A DNA stretch of 64,000 nucleotides from JADFRG01 sp048054495. Its GTDB lineage: Bacteria; Chloroflexota; Anaerolineae; Anaerolineales; E44-bin32. Shown in pieces: positions 25,433 to 34,432 of the stretch (position 1 is its first letter; each line of letters starts with the position of its first letter). A program made the position numbers and the translations under genes. The stretch is from assembly GCA_048054495.1 (NCBI GenBank), contig JBGMQN010000131.1, positions 5,977-69,976 on the forward strand, read 5' to 3'. The notes under the pieces are model-generated. The model was not told where the DNA came from and did not search any database. It saw only the letters and a program-made list of their open reading frames with translations.

Positions 25433-26200
25433 TTGGCCGGCGCCGAACTCAACGACACACGCGCTGTAGTTCCCGCCCCGACCCCAGCCTCCGTTCGCCA
25501 ATTGGCAAAGGTAACCGTTGAGCCCTCCAAGAAGAAGCTGGCCCGCCGGGTTCATCGCCGCCTCTTAAAAGCCTACGGCGAGCCTACCTGGCGCAATCCG
25601 CTTCCGCCAGTTGATGAGTTGGTCTCCACCATCCTCTCCCAGAACACCAACGACATCAATCGCGATCGGGCTTTCGACAACCTACGGGAACGGTTTCCCA
25701 CCTGGGAAGAAGTTCGCGACGCCCCTGCAGAAGAAGTGATCGATGCCATCCGTATCGCCGGCATTTCCAATCAAAAGGGGCCCCGCATCCAGGCCGCGCT
25801 CAGGACGATCACCGAGGAAAGAGGCCAAATCGAGCTCGAATTCTTGCGGGGGATGCCTCCGGACGAGGTCCATGACTGGCTGGTCCAGATGAAAGGGGTC
25901 GGACCCAAAACGGCAGCCATCGTGATGCAGTTTTCGCTGGATATGCCAGCCTTTCCCGTGGATACACACATCCATCGCGTCAGCGGCCGCATTGGCCTGC
26001 GACCGGAAAAAGCCGGCCGAGAGAAAACCCATGAAATCCTGGCTGAACTCTTTACCCCAGAGACCTACTATGCGGTCCATCTAAACCTCATTCAGCACGG
26101 CCGCCAGGTCTGTAAGGCCCCACGGCCGCTGTGCGCACAGTGCAGCCTGACAGACCTCTGTGCGTATTACCAGCAGCTCGATCCCGGACCCACAAGCTGA
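25433..26200 (+). CDS. nth: Endonuclease III (DNA glycosylase/AP lyase)
   Basis: Base-excision repair enzyme for oxidised pyrimidines. The helix-hairpin-helix MKGVGPKTAAIV contains the catalytic Lys, FPVDTHIHRVSGRI the catalytic Asp, and the C-terminus has the 4Fe-4S ligand pattern C-x6-C-x2-C-x5-C (CKAPRPLCAQCSLTDLC). It is 255 residues with a TTG start 8 bases after icd and an unconserved N-terminal extension of about 35 residues. MutY-specific residues are not seen. Confidence 0.92.
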   Translation: MAGAELNDTRAVVPAPTPASVRQLAKVTVEPSKKKLARRVHRRLLKAYGEPTWRNPLPPVDELVSTILSQNTNDINRDRAFDNLRERFPTWEEVRDAPAEEVIDAIRIAGISNQKGPRIQAALRTITEERGQIELEFLRGMPPDEVHDWLVQMKGVGPKTAAIVMQFSLDMPAFPVDTHIHRVSGRIGLRPEKAGREKTHEILAELFTPETYYAVHLNLIQHGRQVCKAPRPLCAQCSLTDLCAYYQQLDPGPTS

Positions 26201-26302
26201 TGTCTGAGCATATGCGGCGCGCGGCAGCCGAGTACCCAGGACCAGAATCTCATCTGGAGTGGGTCTATACTCAGGAGGCGGTTCTTACAGGAGGAGATTG
26301 AC

Positions 26303-26986
26303 ATGTCTTTTACCTACGCTTGGTACGGTCACGGCACCTCGGGCCTCGATATAGACGACACCAAAGTCATCGTGGACCCTTTCTTCACGGACAACCCCGC
26401 CGCCTCTGCAAAGCCTGAGGAGATCGAAGCAGACTATATCCTGATCACGCATGGCCACGGCGATCATGTGGCGGACGCCGTGCCAATCGCCAAGCGGACC
26501 GGAGCAACAGTTATCACTAATTTTGAAATCGCTACCTGGTTTCAGAATCAGGGTGTCGAGGCCCACGGCCAGCACCTCGGCGGCGGGCACGAGTTCCCCT
26601 TCGGCTACGTGAAACTCACGCTCGCGCTGCATGGTTCGGCCTTGCCCGACGGATCCGATGGTGGAAACCCTTCCGGCTTCTTGATCACTACCCCCGGCGA
26701 CGAAAAAGTCTACCTTGCGGGTGACACGGGTCTATTCGGCGATATGGCCTTGATTGGGGAGGAGGGGCTGGACCTGGCGGTGATTCCCATCGGGGACAAC
26801 TACACAATGGGGCCTGACGACGCGCTGCGCGCAGTGAAGCTGCTGCAGGCGAAGCACGTCATCCCAGTCCACCACAGCACCTGGGAGTTGATTGAACAGG
26901 ATGCTGACGCATGGGCCGAGAGAGTCCGGTCTGAGACACAGACCGAGCCTCACGTTCTCCAGCCCGGGGATAACTTCACGCTCTAA
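26303..26986 (+). CDS. UPF0173-type metal-dependent hydrolase (metallo-beta-lactamase fold)
   Basis: A 227-residue MBL-fold hydrolase with the metal site THGHGDH, later ligand in AGDTGLFGD, and the C-terminal VIPVHHSTW. It is closest in pattern to the UPF0173/YtkL family, whose substrate is unknown. ATG 26303 has a textbook AGGAGG ribosome-binding site (26290-26295), and TATACT at 26266-26271 may be its -10 element. Confidence 0.88.
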   Translation: MSFTYAWYGHGTSGLDIDDTKVIVDPFFTDNPAASAKPEEIEADYILITHGHGDHVADAVPIAKRTGATVITNFEIATWFQNQGVEAHGQHLGGGHEFPFGYVKLTLALHGSALPDGSDGGNPSGFLITTPGDEKVYLAGDTGLFGDMALIGEEGLDLAVIPIGDNYTMGPDDALRAVKLLQAKHVIPVHHSTWELIEQDADAWAERVRSETQTEPHVLQPGDNFTL

Positions 26987-27044
26987 TCCCAAGAATCCAC
27001 GCGGTTCGCTGGGAAGTCTGTATCGCGCCATTTGTGACTCCACA

Positions 27045-28367
27045 TTGAATCGATCACGATCCACCTGGCTTCGGCTGGCTGGCCTGACTCTGCTCGCGCT
27101 GGGTCTGGGGATGGCAACCAACACCCTCGATCCGGCGCTGCTTAGTTTCAAGGTGGCTGAGCTCGCGCCCGCGAGCAGGAATACTGCGCTCGGCCTGATT
27201 ACCGCTGCCGGGCTGCTGGTCGCCACCCTCACGCAGCCGATCATCGGAGCCCTCTCCGACCGGACACGCGCCCCACTCGGCAGACGAGTGCCGTACATGA
27301 TCGTCGGCACCCTGCTGGCGATCGCATTCCTATTTGTCGTGGCTCTCGCCCCTACCATTGGGATTCTGCTGCTGGGCGTTCTGGTTTATCAGTTCGGTGC
27401 GAACACTGCTCAAGCTCCCTGGCAGGCACTGCTCCCAGATCAGCTACCGGCCACTCTGCGCGGGGCTGCCTCCGGGCTAAAGAGCCTGTTCGAGATCCTC
27501 GGCTTCATCCTCGGACGCAGTATCGCCGGGTATATGGTAGCCCAGGGGACTCCGCAGGCGGCCGTCTTGAGCGCCTCGGCCATTCTGATAATGACTCTGG
27601 CCCTCACCTCACTGACCGCCCGCTATTGGAGGGGAAGTCGCTCGCCTGAGGATCCCGATGGGGAGAGTGGATCGTTCCCCTCGAGTGATTCTCCGAGCAA
27701 GCACCCGCCAGGGAGCGTGCAAGATGCTCGCTCAGGCATTTCGGCGTATCTCCAGAGGAGTAACTGGCCAAGAGGTTTTGGCTGGTGGTTCGTGAACCGT
27801 GCCCTCTTTTGGGCGGCGGTCATCGCGCTCAACAGCTTTGTGATCTTCTACATGGAGGACGTGGTCGGGATGACCTTTTCGGAGGCCTCCCGCCTGTTTG
27901 GGGACCTCTCGGTCGTCCTGGGAGTCTCGCTCCTAGTCATCACGATACCCGCCGGCCGGCTGTCCGACAAGCTGGGCCGGCGACCGATGATCCTGGCCGC
28001 TTGTCTGGTGGCCGTGGCCGGGAATCTGCTGCTCCTGGGGGCGCGTACGCGACCGGTACTGATTCTCAGCGGAGCCGCGCTCGGGCTGGCTACCGGAGTA
28101 TTCCTGAGCGCCAGTTGGGCGCTGGCGACCGACATGGTCCCTCGAGGAATGGCTGCCCGCTATCTCGGAATCGCCAACATCGCAACCGCCGGCGGCAGTT
28201 TCCTTGCGCGTCTGGCCGGGGGCGCGCTCATCGACCCCCTCAACCGGCTTACAGGAAGTCAGGAGGCGGGTTATCTGGCGCTCTACTCCCTGACCCTGGT
28301 CGCCTTCCTTGTTGCCGCGTTCGCCGTGACACGGCTAGACATTGGAGAAGACCATCGTTCCGCGTAG
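27045..28367 (+). CDS. Major facilitator superfamily transporter
   Basis: Twelve-helix transporter. The loop motif GALSDRTRAPLGRRVPYM between helices 2 and 3 and its echo GRLSDKLGRRPMIL in the second half define the MFS; the layout resembles sugar/GPH-like carriers, but the substrate is not readable. The frame is open from 26892, inside the previous gene; TTG 27045 is the best start after that gene ends and gives 440 residues, with the first helix beginning shortly after. A long charged loop (about residues 200-245) joins the two halves. Confidence 0.8.
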   Translation: MNRSRSTWLRLAGLTLLALGLGMATNTLDPALLSFKVAELAPASRNTALGLITAAGLLVATLTQPIIGALSDRTRAPLGRRVPYMIVGTLLAIAFLFVVALAPTIGILLLGVLVYQFGANTAQAPWQALLPDQLPATLRGAASGLKSLFEILGFILGRSIAGYMVAQGTPQAAVLSASAILIMTLALTSLTARYWRGSRSPEDPDGESGSFPSSDSPSKHPPGSVQDARSGISAYLQRSNWPRGFGWWFVNRALFWAAVIALNSFVIFYMEDVVGMTFSEASRLFGDLSVVLGVSLLVITIPAGRLSDKLGRRPMILAACLVAVAGNLLLLGARTRPVLILSGAALGLATGVFLSASWALATDMVPRGMAARYLGIANIATAGGSFLARLAGGALIDPLNRLTGSQEAGYLALYSLTLVAFLVAAFAVTRLDIGEDHRSA

Positions 28368-28432
28368 CTCGGGGTGTAGAATCGATCTGCGGGAGGAGTT
28401 CAGAAGCACGGGAGAAGGAAGCAGGAGGAGAG

Positions 28433-28693
28433 ATGGCTGAAGAGAAGCGCATCGGCAAGGTAGTGCACTATTTCGGAAAGATCAACGTCGCCGTCGTGGA
28501 GCTCGAATCCGATCTTAAAATCGGCGATAGTGTGCACTTCGAGGGGGCTCACACCGATTTTGAGCAAGAGATCGACTCGATGCAGGTCGAACACGAGGTC
28601 GTTGAGCAGGGTTCAGCCGGTGACGAGGTCGCCATTAAAGTGAAAGAGCGTGCCCGCACGGGCGACACGCTCCATATGCACGAAGACCAATAA
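28433..28693 (+). CDS. Small elongation-factor-like beta-barrel protein
   Basis: An 86-residue protein starting MAEEKRIGKVVHYFGKINVA, consistent with an EF-Tu domain-2-like barrel: strands around KIGDSVHF, DSMQVEHEVVEQ, GDEVAIKVKERARTGDTLH. Such stand-alone domains are annotated as translation elongation factor-like and also occur fused to U32 peptidases; their role is unknown. ATG 28433 follows a strong GGAGGAGAG site. Its stop lies one base before the end of the convergent histidine kinase. Confidence 0.75.
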   Translation: MAEEKRIGKVVHYFGKINVAVVELESDLKIGDSVHFEGAHTDFEQEIDSMQVEHEVVEQGSAGDEVAIKVKERARTGDTLHMHEDQ

Positions 28694-28694
28694 T

Positions 28695-29948
28695 TCAGCT
28701 CAAAGGGAGCGCGATCGTAAAAGTTGCCCCCTTGTCAGGCCCCGGGCTTTCGGCCCAGACCCGCCCGTCGTGTGCCTCCGCGATGGCCTGGACGATGGAA
28801 AGGCCAAGTCCCATCCCTTCGTGGCGGCGCGTCATGTGGTTTTCCACCTGATAGAACTGGTCAAAGATCTTGTTGACTTGATCTTCCGGGATCCCCATAC
28901 CCGTATCAATCACTCTAAGCCAGCCCTCGGAACCATGCTTTTCGAGAATGAGTTGAATCTGCCCTTTTGCCGGTGTAAATCGCATGGCATTGTTGAGCAG
29001 GTTGATGAGCGCCATAGTTACCTTGGGCGCATCGATGTCTGCTACTAGCGGATCGGGCGGCAGATCGCTCGTCAACACCTGGCCTTTGGCCTGAATCAGC
29101 GCTGAGACCTCCTCCTGGGCCGCACGCATGGGACTCTGCAGCGGCTGCTCATGCAGATCCAGCTCCTTGGATCCGACCTTCATCGTATTGATATTGGTCA
29201 TGTCCTCGATCAGGCTCCGCATGCGCAATGCTTGATTCAGGACCGTTTCCGCATGTTCAGAAGACTCTCCCCCGGCCTCCTCCTGTAGCAGCGCCGCATA
29301 TCCCAGGATCACACCTAGCGGCGTGCGCAGTTCGTGGGAGGCGATGGCGATGAAGTCGGTCTTCATCCGATCGAGCCTACCGAGTTCCTCGTAGGCGCGC
29401 TTGAGTGCGTCCAGCAGGCGGGCGTTGTTGATCGCCACTGCCGCTGTGGAGGCGACGATCTCCAACGTACGGGTATCATCCTGGGTGAACTCGCCCCCGT
29501 GCTTATTGAGTGCCTCCAGCACTCCGATGACCTCGTTACGGATGCGCATGGGGACTCCAATGAGCGAGCGTGTTTGGAGCTGAGTCTTGGCGTCGACCTG
29601 TGAAAAGTGGCGCGGGTCTTTGGCCACCTCGTTGATGATCATCGGTTCGTTCTTCCGATAGATCGTCCCGGCAATAGAACCCTCCATTGGAATCGGGATC
29701 GTACGCAGCTCCTTGGGATCTCCCCCTGTAGCAGCCGCAAAATAGAGATCGTGGGTGTTTTCATCTAGCAGGAGGATCGAGGCGCCCTCGCTGTGGAGCA
29801 GGTCCGTGGCCATCTTGATGATGAGCTGCGGCAGTCTGTCGGGTTCCAGCGTGGAATTCAGCGTCAGACTGATCTCGACCAGCTTGGAGCGTTGGTAGAC
29901 AAGCTCCCGTAGCCAATCCAGTTCCTGCTTAGTGTCCTGAACGGCCAT
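28695..29948 (-). CDS. GAF-domain sensor histidine kinase
   Basis: Cytosolic histidine kinase of 417 residues. Order: short coiled N-terminus, GAF domain (about 20-170; GTIYRKNEPMIINEVAKDPR, SLIGVPMRIRNEVIGVLEAL), HisKA with IASHELRTPLGVILGYAALL, HATPase with NLLNNAMRFTPAKGQ, DTGMGIPE and GMGLGLSIVQAIAEAH. No membrane helix is present, so it should sense an intracellular or diffusible signal. No response regulator is adjacent. Confidence 0.88.
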   Translation of the reverse strand: MAVQDTKQELDWLRELVYQRSKLVEISLTLNSTLEPDRLPQLIIKMATDLLHSEGASILLLDENTHDLYFAAATGGDPKELRTIPIPMEGSIAGTIYRKNEPMIINEVAKDPRHFSQVDAKTQLQTRSLIGVPMRIRNEVIGVLEALNKHGGEFTQDDTRTLEIVASTAAVAINNARLLDALKRAYEELGRLDRMKTDFIAIASHELRTPLGVILGYAALLQEEAGGESSEHAETVLNQALRMRSLIEDMTNINTMKVGSKELDLHEQPLQSPMRAAQEEVSALIQAKGQVLTSDLPPDPLVADIDAPKVTMALINLLNNAMRFTPAKGQIQLILEKHGSEGWLRVIDTGMGIPEDQVNKIFDQFYQVENHMTRRHEGMGLGLSIVQAIAEAHDGRVWAESPGPDKGATFTIALPLS

Positions 29949-30040
29949 GTGCTAAGTGTATTCGAGAGCACAGGCCTTGTCTACGAATCGCCCATGACTC
30001 CGAGGTATACTTCGCGATTGCGTGCAATTGCGCGTAAATC

Positions 30041-31174
30041 ATGCGAGTTTCAGTCCTTCAAGAGAACCTGGCGCGCGGTCTTACAACGGTAGCGCGCGCC
30101 GTATCGCCACGCAGCACGCTCCCCGTACTAGGGAACGTCCTGGTCGCTACGGAAGATGGCCGTCTCCGCCTGTCGGGCACCAACCTCGAGCTGGGTATCA
30201 CATGCTGGATCGGCGCCAAGATTGAGGACGAAGGCGCCACCACCGTCCCGGCACGCACGTTCGTCGATCTGGTCAATACCCTCCCCTCCGAAACGGTCGA
30301 GATGGAGCTGACGACACGCACGCAGACTCTCAACGTTCGCTCCGGCAGCTTCATCAACAACATCAAGTGCATCGATGCGCAGGAATTCCCCCCAATGCCG
30401 CCGGCAGAGCTGGAGCAGGGGATCGACCTGGATACGGCGGACCTTCGAGAGATGATCTCGCAAGTCACGTTTGCCGCTTCCTCCGACGACGCGCGGCCGG
30501 TACTTACAGGAGTCTTGGTTGAAATCATGGGCGGAGGAATGACCCTGGCAGCCGCAGATGGCTTCCGGCTCTCCGTTCGCAAGGCTAAGATTTCAAACGG
30601 ATCAGACCGTTCGGTGAAGGCCATCATTCCGGCCAGGGCGCTATCCGAGCTCGCGCGCATCGCGGGCGACGACGAAGGCACGATCCAGATGATCCTGCCC
30701 TCGGACCGCAGCCAGGCTATCTTCCGCGGACGGGATTTCGAGTTGGTTTCGCAGCTGATCGATGGAGCCTTTCCCGACTATCAGGGCATCATCCCGACCA
30801 GCCACAGCAGCCGCACGGTTCTTCCAACTGCAGGCTTCTTGCATGCCTGCAAGGCGGCCGATATTTTCGCCCGCGAGTCGGCCCACTCAGCGCGACTCAA
30901 TATCACTCCTGGTGACGAACAGGGACCCGGCACGGTCGAAGTCACGGCTACGGCTGCCGAGACGGGCTCCAACGAGATCACAGTCGATGCTTCGATCGAG
31001 GGCGAGCCGATCGAGATTGCCTTCAACGTACAGTTCCTGGTAGAAGTGCTGAGCGTGGTTGAGTCTTCTAGCGTGGCGCTTGAGACCAGTGGCCCGGCTT
31101 CCCCGGGCGTGATCAAGCCCGTGGGACGTGATGATTTTCTGCATGTCGTGATGCCCATGCACCTGGGCCACTAG
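30041..31174 (+). CDS. dnaN: DNA polymerase III beta subunit (sliding clamp)
   Basis: Processivity clamp of 377 residues. The N-terminal MRVSVLQENLARGLTTVARAV, the second-domain block ASSDDARPVLTGVLVEI and AAADGFRLSVRKAKI, and the C-terminal VMPMHLGH are typical. TATACT at 30006-30011 may be the -10 element. It is not next to dnaA, recF or gyrB, so this is not the usual origin-proximal cluster. The clamp is the likely partner for the polymerase encoded at 15119. Confidence 0.95.
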   Translation: MRVSVLQENLARGLTTVARAVSPRSTLPVLGNVLVATEDGRLRLSGTNLELGITCWIGAKIEDEGATTVPARTFVDLVNTLPSETVEMELTTRTQTLNVRSGSFINNIKCIDAQEFPPMPPAELEQGIDLDTADLREMISQVTFAASSDDARPVLTGVLVEIMGGGMTLAAADGFRLSVRKAKISNGSDRSVKAIIPARALSELARIAGDDEGTIQMILPSDRSQAIFRGRDFELVSQLIDGAFPDYQGIIPTSHSSRTVLPTAGFLHACKAADIFARESAHSARLNITPGDEQGPGTVEVTATAAETGSNEITVDASIEGEPIEIAFNVQFLVEVLSVVESSSVALETSGPASPGVIKPVGRDDFLHVVMPMHLGH

Positions 31175-31345
31175 TTTCTCCCCAGAACCCTCAAAACCCG
31201 GCCCGTCCTCTCGCTCTTTCCGTCCTTGACGAACTGCACTTATGTCAAACTACGAGCTCATTACGAGCGCTCAACATCGCATTGCTACGGGGGATCCTCT
31301 TTTGATTCCAGCTTGCGCTCGCTAGAATACACTCGGAGATAGCAC

Positions 31346-33649
31346 ATGGCATTCGACCCCGACGGTTTTCCCAAAGTCCTGACGCTGCTGCTCAAGCTCT
31401 ATGAGTACCCCATTCTGGCGCCTCAGATCCGGGAGCGGATGCGGGAGGAGATGTTCAAGCGCGGCGTGATTACCAAGAAAGCCTTCGAGGCCGAGGTTCG
31501 CGAAAAGTCGATCCAATCCCAGCATCGCGAAGGCCTGCGCGATCCGGACAGCGCGGAATCTCCGGACGTCTGGATGAATCGTCTCCGCATTACCCGCGAC
31601 AACCTGACCGATTTCTACTTCGCTTACAACCTCCCGCATGAGCTTTTTGAATCGATCGTGCGGCAGACACTCGCGGACCGCGGGGAGGCCAGTGACGTCG
31701 TGCTCACGTTCCATCCGGAATTGGCGCCTTGGGACATGCTATTTGCCCAAGGAGAGGCCTACGAATCCTTGCCTCAGGAGGAGCGCGCGCTTGCGGAGCA
31801 TCACCTTCAAGAGATCAAGGTGGTGCTCATCAAAGCCATGATCAGCGATCACCTGGAGTATGTAGGGATCGCCAAGGAATGGCTTTCGATCGCGGACTTG
31901 AAGGTCGTCCGGAACCACCGTATCGGACGCGGCAAGATCGGCGGGAAGGCGGCCGGCATCGAGTTGGCGCGCACGATCCTCAGACAGTCCGCGGACGAGG
32001 CAGTTCTGAGCCGGGTGCGGTTCCCGAGGTCCTGGTTCCTGGCGGCCGATGTGTTTTACCGGTTCAACCAGTTCAACGATCTATTCGACTTCGCCAACCA
32101 AAAGTACAAGAGCGAAGATGAAATTCGCGAAGAGTATCCCGCGATTAGACGAAGCTACGAGAGGGGAAGGTTTCCGGAGGAGTTCGTGGATCCGCTGCGA
32201 GAGATCCTGGACGAATTGGGGCGGACCCCGCTGATCGTTCGCTCTTCCAGCTTGCTGGAGGACTCGTTCGGGTTCTCCTTCGCCGGGAAGTACGAAAGCA
32301 TTTTCTGTGGAAATCAAGGCACCCCAAAGGAGAATCTGCGCGCCGCGCTGCAGGCCGTGGCGGACGTCTACTCTGGCGTCTATAACCCGGATGTGCTGCT
32401 ATATCGCAAGAGCAAAGGGCTGCTCGACTATGACGAGCGCATGGCGGTCCTGATCCAGGAAGTTAGTGGACGGAAGATGAATGGATACTTCCTGCCGGAC
32501 GCGTCCGGCGTAGCCTTCTCGCAGAATCAATACCGCTGGAGTCCCATGATCGATCGCGAGGCGGGTTTCATGCGGCTAGTTTGGGGCCTGGGGACTCGCG
32601 CCGTTGACCAGGTCGGCAATGACTATCCGCGATTGGTCGCGCTAAGCCACCCGGAGCTGCGGCCAGACCGGGATCCAGAACGGATCCGACGCTACTCGCA
32701 GCACTTCGTCGATTTGATTGATTTCGAATCCAATGCTATGCGTACGGTTCCCGTCAACGAAGTGCTGGATGGCAGAACCCCTCATCTGCGCTGGATCGGC
32801 CAGCGCTATCGGGGTGGTGTGCTGCAGGATTTCGTCGCGGCTCCGTTATCGCTGCAGCCAGACGATACGGTGGTCACCTTCAGCGGCTTGCTGCGTCATT
32901 CGACCTTCGCCAGGGACATGGCGCATATTTTAGAAACGCTAGAAACTGCCTATCGGCGACCCGTTGACGTCGAGTTCTTGTCTTTGTTTGGCGACATCCC
33001 GCAGGAACAAAGCCTTTACTTGCTACAGTGTCGACCGCAGAGCCAATTGGAGTTGGAGAGTGTTGAGTTACCGACCAGCGTTCCTAAGGATCGGCTGCTG
33101 TTCGCGAGCCGACGACTGGTCCCTGATGGTCGAGTCAGCGATATCCGCTACATGATCTACATTTCCCCCTACGGATACAGAGGCGACATCCGCGATTCGG
33201 AGCGATCGGAACTTGCGCGGGTAGTGGGCCGCATCAATGCTCGGTTGGCGGACGAATCCTTCATTCTGATGGGGCCGGGCCGCTGGGGAACTCAAAATCC
33301 TAGATTGGGCATCCCGGTTGGTTACGGGGATATCTACCACGCTAAGGCGCTGATCGAAGTTGTTCCCGACAATCAGGCGCCGGAGCCCTCCTACGGCACA
33401 CACTTTTTCCAGGACCTGGTGGAGGCGGGGATTTATCCGCTGGCGGTGGCGCTCGAGGACGAGGGCGATGAGTTCAACCAGGGATTCTTCGACACTTCAG
33501 AGAACGTACTCCCTCGGCTGCTTCCTGATGACGCCAAATGGAAGGATCTGGTATGCGTCATCGAGCTTCCGGGCAACCTGCGCGCCGAGCTCGTCATGAA
33601 CGGCGCGGCCAACAGAGCCATCGCATATTTGGTAGAAAGAGATCCCTAG
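31346..33649 (+). CDS. PEP/pyruvate-binding (PPDK N-terminal) domain protein
   Basis: A 767-residue protein with the ATP-grasp-like nucleotide-binding domain of PEP synthase/pyruvate phosphate dikinase: RSSSLLEDSFGFSFAGKYES, VLIQEVSGRKMNGYFLPDAS, SGVAFSQN and LYLLQCRPQSQ. It lacks the phospho-His swivelling domain and the PEP-binding TIM barrel, so it cannot be a complete PEP synthase. The first 190 residues and the last 170 (ILMGPGRWGTQNPRLGIPVG) are outside the known domain. A phosphotransfer or regulatory role is possible; the function is open. Confidence 0.75.
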   Translation: MAFDPDGFPKVLTLLLKLYEYPILAPQIRERMREEMFKRGVITKKAFEAEVREKSIQSQHREGLRDPDSAESPDVWMNRLRITRDNLTDFYFAYNLPHELFESIVRQTLADRGEASDVVLTFHPELAPWDMLFAQGEAYESLPQEERALAEHHLQEIKVVLIKAMISDHLEYVGIAKEWLSIADLKVVRNHRIGRGKIGGKAAGIELARTILRQSADEAVLSRVRFPRSWFLAADVFYRFNQFNDLFDFANQKYKSEDEIREEYPAIRRSYERGRFPEEFVDPLREILDELGRTPLIVRSSSLLEDSFGFSFAGKYESIFCGNQGTPKENLRAALQAVADVYSGVYNPDVLLYRKSKGLLDYDERMAVLIQEVSGRKMNGYFLPDASGVAFSQNQYRWSPMIDREAGFMRLVWGLGTRAVDQVGNDYPRLVALSHPELRPDRDPERIRRYSQHFVDLIDFESNAMRTVPVNEVLDGRTPHLRWIGQRYRGGVLQDFVAAPLSLQPDDTVVTFSGLLRHSTFARDMAHILETLETAYRRPVDVEFLSLFGDIPQEQSLYLLQCRPQSQLELESVELPTSVPKDRLLFASRRLVPDGRVSDIRYMIYISPYGYRGDIRDSERSELARVVGRINARLADESFILMGPGRWGTQNPRLGIPVGYGDIYHAKALIEVVPDNQAPEPSYGTHFFQDLVEAGIYPLAVALEDEGDEFNQGFFDTSENVLPRLLPDDAKWKDLVCVIELPGNLRAELVMNGAANRAIAYLVERDP

Positions 33650-33659
33650 GCTGGTCCAG

Positions 33660-34334
33660 TTACCGCGCCCAGAACGGGCGATGATCGGTTTTCCAGCCAT
33701 GCTCACCCATGAGGGGTACAAAGGCGACCGGTGCAATCCGCTCCTGGCTCAACGCTCCGCCCTTCCCTTTGCGCCAGCGCTCCAGCATCTGACCCTCCTG
33801 ACTGCCGACGGGCACCACTAGGCGCCCCTCAGGGGCGAGCTGCTCCTTGAGCGGCTCCGGCGGCTTAGGGGCGGCGGCAGTTACCACGATGGCCGGATAC
33901 GGGGCATGCTCCGGCAATCCGTTCGATCCGTCGCGCTCCAGGACCTCCACATTGTCGTAGCCCAGCTTGCGCAGCTTTTCCGCCGCAAGGTGAGCCAGTT
34001 CCGGGATGCGCTCAAGAGAATAAACTTTGGCAACCAGCATCGACAGCACGGCAGCCTGGTATCCCGATCCGGTGCCGATCTCCAACACGGTCTCCTCTCT
34101 TTCGAGCTCAAGAAGCTGCGCCATCAAGGCCACTATATACGGCTGCGAGATGGTCTGGCCCTTTTCCAGGCGCACCGGACCGTCGGCATAAGCCCGCTTC
34201 CGCATATCGTCTGGGACGAAGTGGTGGCGGGGGACAGTGCTCATGGCCGTCAGCACCCGCTCGTCGGTGATGTCTCGACCGCGCAATTGGGTTTTCACCA
34301 TACGCTCTCGTGCCGCCCGCTCTGCTTCAGACAT
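33660..34334 (-). CDS. pcm: Protein-L-isoaspartate O-methyltransferase
   Basis: SAM-dependent repair enzyme methylating isoaspartyl residues in damaged proteins. The 224-residue protein shows VPRHHFVPDDMRKRAYAD, KGQTISQPYIVALM, the SAM motif VLEIGTGSGYQAAVL, VYSLERIPELA, and APEGRLVVPVGSQEGQ. Length and motif order are standard. It is convergent with the PPDK-domain gene. Confidence 0.93.
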   Translation of the reverse strand: MSEAERAARERMVKTQLRGRDITDERVLTAMSTVPRHHFVPDDMRKRAYADGPVRLEKGQTISQPYIVALMAQLLELEREETVLEIGTGSGYQAAVLSMLVAKVYSLERIPELAHLAAEKLRKLGYDNVEVLERDGSNGLPEHAPYPAIVVTAAAPKPPEPLKEQLAPEGRLVVPVGSQEGQMLERWRKGKGGALSQERIAPVAFVPLMGEHGWKTDHRPFWAR

Positions 34335-34432
34335 GTGCTCCTCGTATCGATTATAGGCTTATCGATGCTCTTCCCTGAGTAGGTTTGGTAGACTCTCGGT
34401 ATGATTCCTGCGATTCGGGCCCCTTATAGACG

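Noticed and set aside
27785..28693. 302-codon frame joining part of the MFS gene with the EF-like protein
   Set aside because: The first 216 codons are a shadow of the MFS transporter; the real protein begins at ATG 28433 behind a strong ribosome-binding site.
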